The notes under the pieces: model-generated
The model's input: only the letters and a program-made list of their open reading frames with translations
Told to the model about the DNA's origin: nothing
Database searches by the model: none
Position numbers and translations under genes: made by a program
NCBI RefSeq assembly: GCF_010389155.1
Contig: NC_057768.1
Coordinates: 48,339,633-48,403,632 of the forward strand
Direction of reading: 5' to 3'
Source: Erigeron canadensis
Lineage: Eukaryota > Streptophyta > Magnoliopsida > Asterales > Asteraceae
DNA: 64,000 nt
Part shown: in pieces, positions 59,979 through 64,000 of the stretch
How positions within the stretch are numbered: position 1 is the stretch's first letter
Layout of the letters: each line of letters starts with the position of its first letter

Positions 59979-60996
59979 CCACCAGATACATTAGTCCACG
60001 ACCCAATGTCATGCATAAGCCCAACACGAGTCCATAATCCAATCATAACTCCAACGTTTTGTCATTTATGGTTATTGAGGATAAAAGAACACTATCCAGT
60101 GAGCCACTACATAAGGATGGGCCCAAAATTCTTTTTAAATATACCTCCGTCGCCGTTGCGGGTTTGCGGTGTTGCCTCGTTGGTCTTACGAGGTGAAATT
60201 TGTGATTACGAATTAGGGATTAGTTATACTTCTAAGCCCATAATGGCGGTTATCCAGGTGTAAACGTGTTTATGATTTGATTTATGCTTTTCTCAAATTC
60301 TTGACTGAAAACCAAAGCAAAATAAAATAATCAAGAAACCAAATAAAATGCGATGATCCAAATTCGAATTAAGCAAACTAAAACATTTCAATTTATTCAA
60401 CATTTTATTTGTAAAATTTCTTCCAATATTTTTTTAAATGAAAATTTTAGTGGAATCATTTATTAGAAAATAATTTACTAATAAAAGATACACAAGTCGT
60501 GGTTTTTGGCTCAACTTTCTGATCGGTACTTTACCTTTACCAATCTCATCCATAATCGTCGATGTAAAGGTCCCAAAAAATACAGAAAAATCGTTTCATG
60601 AATTGAAAACGGAGGCCTTAATTTATAGAAAAAATGGAGGAGTTTAAATATTCAAATAAATTAGTTCTAATCGATAAAGAACCAAAGAAAGTTACTAACT
60701 CGGTGATCTTTTGTTTTTATCGTCCGATTAGTTGGATGATATCTTGTAAATTTCTCTAAACATCAATGTTACATATAATCTTTCTGTTCTTTACTATTTT
60801 CTCAATTTTGGATAAAAGACAAAAACAAAAAAGAGATAAAAACGGACAAAAGATATGACAAAAATAGTAAAATTAAACCCCGTGGGTTCTGTTTTGCTTT
60901 TTGAAGATGACGATGTAACTAAAGGAACAAACCGAAAATGTCCTATCTATCTATATCTCTAAAGTGGTGGTGAATGGTGATGGCGATATAATTTAA
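59979..60996. other. Intergenic, no gene recognised
   Basis: A frame at 60006-60263 has no recognisable domain. The remainder is AT-rich. Confidence 0.5.
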
Positions 60997-61163
60997 GGAA
61001 AATGATTAATCAACCTAATTGATGTGCTTAAAGATATGCCTAAAACCTTAAGAATTTAACATGTGGATTCCACTAATTATCTTTCCTAATCTTGCCCCCT
61101 GATTTTTCTACATGTCATCATCTTACAATTAGGCACATCAAGTAGGTTGATTTATCATTATCC
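60997..61163. mobile_element. Mutator-like MITE, 167 bp (second family)
   Basis: Ends GGAAAATGATTAATCAACCT (left) and, complemented, GGATAATGATAAATCAACCT. Perfect 9-bp TSD ATAATTTAA (60988-60996 and 61164-61172). Confidence 0.85.
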
Positions 61164-61290
61164 ATAATTTAATTTTTCATTGCAAAGGAAAATTTATTTA
61201 CTTTTTAAAAACAGAATAAAATGTATTAAATACGCAATGTAAAAATTTAATTTGAGCATAAAGAAAATAGATAGAAAGTTGGATAACTAA

Positions 61291-61369
61291 CTCATTCATC
61301 TTTTACTTTTCAAAAAACAAAACTCATTCATCTTTTACTTTTCAAAAAACAAAACTCATTCATCCTTTG
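61291..61369 (+). repeat. 32-bp tandem repeat, about 2.4 copies
   Basis: Copies of CTCATTCATCTTTTACTTTT and following bases start at 61291, 61323 and 61355; the third is partial and diverges. Confidence 0.85.
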
Positions 61370-61647
61370 TGTAAAAGGTTTAATTAATTTAATATATTTC
61401 GAGAAGTCAGACTTTTTCTCCTTTAATATACAGCAAATATCATATATCTCTATCGTAAACCCCGTAGATATCATATATACTAAATTTACAAATTTTCAAT
61501 ACATGATGTAGAATGGTTGTAAAGCAAGTTTTAGGTAAATATGATATTTCATGCTTTAAGAGGGGTATATATAAAATTAACTCGAGATATATACAACCTA
61601 ACCGGGATGTTCGTGGCCTTTTGCGAACTTTTGCCTACCTTTCTTCA

Positions 61648-62207
61648 TGAGCAATGTTTTGAAATCCGGACTGGACAATGAATCGGTATCATAAATATTT
61701 ACTGGTCAGACCGGAATTAAACCAGATTCGTGACGAAGGTTACATATATCAAAATAATATCACAAGAACTCTAACTTAAACTTAACATCAAATTAATAAT
61801 ACTAAGTTCTAACATCAATTATCCACAAGAGCTTTTTTTTCCTCTATCAGTTTCTCTCTATATGGATCTCGTCAAACACTAGTGGTCATGGTCAACAAAA
61901 CGTTGATCAAAAGAGTGATTAGGAATATTAGGGTTAGTATTCATAGAAAACTAAGGCATCGGTCTATTTGTCCCCTTTTTTTCCCAAAAAAATTTGAAAA
62001 AAAAGAAAAATAAAGACGTTGACTTTCTTTGACCCGGTTCACGCCGGTTTGAATACCGGTCCGGGTTCGTCTGGTTCACGCCGGTTCGCCCCGTTCAATC
62101 CGGTTCACATTTTGCTATCAAACCGGGGTCTATCAGGCCGGATTTCTTAAAATATCTGGTCAGACCGCGGTCCAACCGGATAGACCGGCTGGTTTGAAAA
62201 CATGAAT
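61648..62207. mobile_element. Possible inverted-repeat element rich in CCGG
   Basis: The left phrase AATGTTTTGAAATCCGGACT and the right phrase, complemented, ATGTTTTCAAACCAGCCGG, are similar inverted ends. The right half is full of CCGGTTC-type repeats. No TSD was settled. Confidence 0.4.
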
Positions 62208-62346
62208 CATGAGTGTGTTTATTTTTATGTTGTCACCTTTAGTTAGCTTTATATATCAACAGAAAAATGAAAAGCAGGCGTACTGATTGAGTGTCAATAT
62301 ATCTATCTTCATGAGTGTATCTACCTAAACCTTAAACTTTTACTTA

Positions 62347-63107
62347 TCTATACTCTTTTATAAAAATTATTCACTCCCCTACAAATAGAAAGTGTTACTC
62401 AAATGTGACATACAAAAGTGTATCTACCTAAACCCTAAACTTTTACTACTCTTTTTAGAAAATGTTAAAAAAAAATGGTTACATACAAAAGTACTAAATT
62501 ACTCTTAATAAATACCCACTATGGAAAAAAATTTCATAAATTACCAAATTTTTCCTTAATGAATTAATTTACTCTATAAACCTTTATTTTAATAACGAGA
62601 TGGGTGGTGCTAGTGGCAGTGGTGGTAATGATGTGATTATTAATCTAAAAGTAACTGATGTAAATGGTTGTGTAGTTATTTTATGGTTAAGAGATATATC
62701 TTTTGTAAATACCTTTATTAATAATATTATAGAGATATTAGGTGGAAATATTTAAATTAATTAAAAAAAAGATAGAAAGTTTGGATAAATATGAGTGTAA
62801 AATATTTTAGGGATATATTGGATAGATTTAGTATGTGAGTTAGGAATGTGTTGAAAATTAAGGGTATTTTGGGTATTTTAAAGGTAGAGAGTTAAAAAAA
62901 AAGGAGGGTAGTTTGTTTATTAATATAATATAGATATAGATATAGATATAGATTAATACTTTAAGACCTTGTCTTCTAAAATATTTCACTATCACATTTA
63001 CATCAACCTACACCACTTGACACCGTCCCCGCCAATAATACTGTCACCGACACCACTAAACCGTCATCCCCACCACTGTCGTCGCATTGCGCGGGTACCA
63101 TGCTAGT
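62347..63107 (+). mobile_element. Helitron-derived composite
   Basis: Starts TCTATACTCTTTTATAAAA and ends with a C-rich block, GCATTGCGCGGGTACC and CTAGT at 63103-63107. The middle (about 62580-62940) is in reverse orientation, with an inverted 5' phrase at 62920-62945 next to a GATATA repeat, so at least two elements are joined here. Confidence 0.55.
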
Positions 63108-63770
63108 TTTGATGTAAACATATTTTAGCGTAGTTAAAATTTTGTATCTAAATGAAAATTTTGTAAGATTTATTTACATAACTTATGGTATTTTATCTGA
63201 GAATCAGCTCGTTTGCTTCATTTTCTTTCATTTTAAAGGATATACCCAAACTTCAAACTTAATGATATATGTGTACTAAACTAGAAACTATTAATGATTA
63301 TAAAAACATATAATAGCATCTCAACTGAATGTAACAGATTATTCTAAATGTTAGTGGTGGCCAAGAAGATGGATATGGATTTCGATAACGTTTAAAAAGA
63401 ATTTTAATAGAAGTTGGGGTCGATTTGGTTGACCATACACCATTTTATATTTAGTGTTTTGTTTTCCTCCAATTGAAATATGAATATTAGTATTATAGAA
63501 GAAACAAAAAAATATATGTTGAAACAACAAACTTACATGAAATAAACACATAACATTCCATATATTAAAAGTTTGAATATTTAAAGAATCTCTTAAAAAT
63601 ATGCATCTTAGTTAAGATGAAATTGGTTTTTGGACATGTCTTGTATGTGAAACATTACTAGCTTGTTTAGTAATGTTTTTTCTTTTGTTATATAGAAGCC
63701 AACGAGGTTTTTCCCTTTATTCAAATAATATATTAATAAAAATATAATTTCAAGGCTGGGTAAAAACCAA
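63108..63770. other. Intergenic, no gene recognised
   Basis: AT-rich, with no repeat or coding sequence recognised. Confidence 0.5.
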
Positions 63771-64000
63771 CTGGGTTGGATCAGTGGTTGGAGCTCATGC
63801 CTCTGGAAACAGAGATCATGGGTTCGATCCTCATGCCCAGCAAGACTGGAGGTCCTTTTCTACCTATGGTAGAACCTGGAAGCAGCCTCTCTACCTTTAG
63901 TAGGGGTAAGGCTGTCTACATATCAACCTCTCCCATACACCATCGAAGACGGTATTGGAACCCAAAACCCGTGAAAGACGGCATTGAGAGTTTTTTTTTA
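63771..64000 (+). mobile_element. Au-like SINE with intact tRNA-like head
   Basis: The head folds like a tRNA: CTGGG (63771) pairs with CCCAG (63836-63840), with an A box (TGGATCAGTGG) and a B box (GGTTCGATCC) as internal Pol III promoter. The body carries the Au hallmarks GGAAGCAGCCTCTCTACC and GTAAGGCTGTCTACAT. The sequence reaches the window edge in a T-run, so the true end may lie beyond. Confidence 0.85.

Noticed and set aside
59767..60046. Two opposed frames of about 75 codons
   Set aside because: Overlap the 217-bp hAT MITE; not genic.
63771..63842. A tRNA gene
   Set aside because: Weak anticodon arm and a downstream Au SINE body; it is the tRNA-derived head of a SINE.

Overview
The window is plant nuclear DNA: AT-rich, with genes split by GT-AG introns and 1-10 kb of transposon-filled DNA between them. 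A eudicot is certain from the proteins. The LINE, Au-type SINE and Helitron repertoire would suit an asterid, perhaps a composite (Asteraceae), but that is inference. There is no bacterial, organellar or viral gene content.

Six protein genes are supported. (1) The 3' end of an OXA1-type mitochondrial membrane insertase gene (348-938, +). (2) A complete nine-exon class C endo-1,4-beta-glucanase gene (GH9 plus CBM49, 1628-9165, -), convergent with the first. Its third intron is 4.4 kb long and holds a CACTA-type foldback element, a Helitron 3' end, a long C/T homopolymer and a near-perfect 137-nt hairpin. (3) An intronless P-class PPR gene (27264-28754, -). (4) A four-exon type I membrane protein gene with a DUF7356-like region (34349-37063, -). 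(5) An intronless AP2/ERF gene of DREB group A-6, ERF061/062-like (47937-48833, +). (6) A seven-coding-exon plastid anthranilate synthase beta subunit gene (51414-54703, -) with an intron in its 5' UTR. These are ordinary housekeeping, wall and regulatory genes. They do not form a cluster, although the endoglucanase/ERF061 pair recalls two adjacent Arabidopsis genes.

Between the genes lie many mobile elements, several with clear ends and target-site duplications (TSDs). They include four small Mutator-like MITEs (three of one 130-bp family), a 974-bp Mutator-like element with ~300-bp inverted repeats, two hAT-type elements, PIF/Harbinger-like MITEs, at least eight Helitron-derived pieces, a LINE remnant, two Au-like SINEs, a probable solo LTR and two LTR-retrotransposon-like noncoding regions. 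A satellite array of ~370-bp units (31.8-34.2 kb) sits just downstream of the membrane-protein gene and is interrupted by a hAT-like fragment.

The most unusual structure is a pair of arrays of a short GC-rich palindrome (ACTGCGGCGCAGT) at 15.84-16.11 kb and 57.40-57.55 kb. They lie in opposite orientation, 41 kb apart, each inside retroelement-like DNA. Both arrays use the same start-to-start spacings of about 29-31 and 42-46 bases. The bases flanking several copies change in pairs so that the stem is kept.
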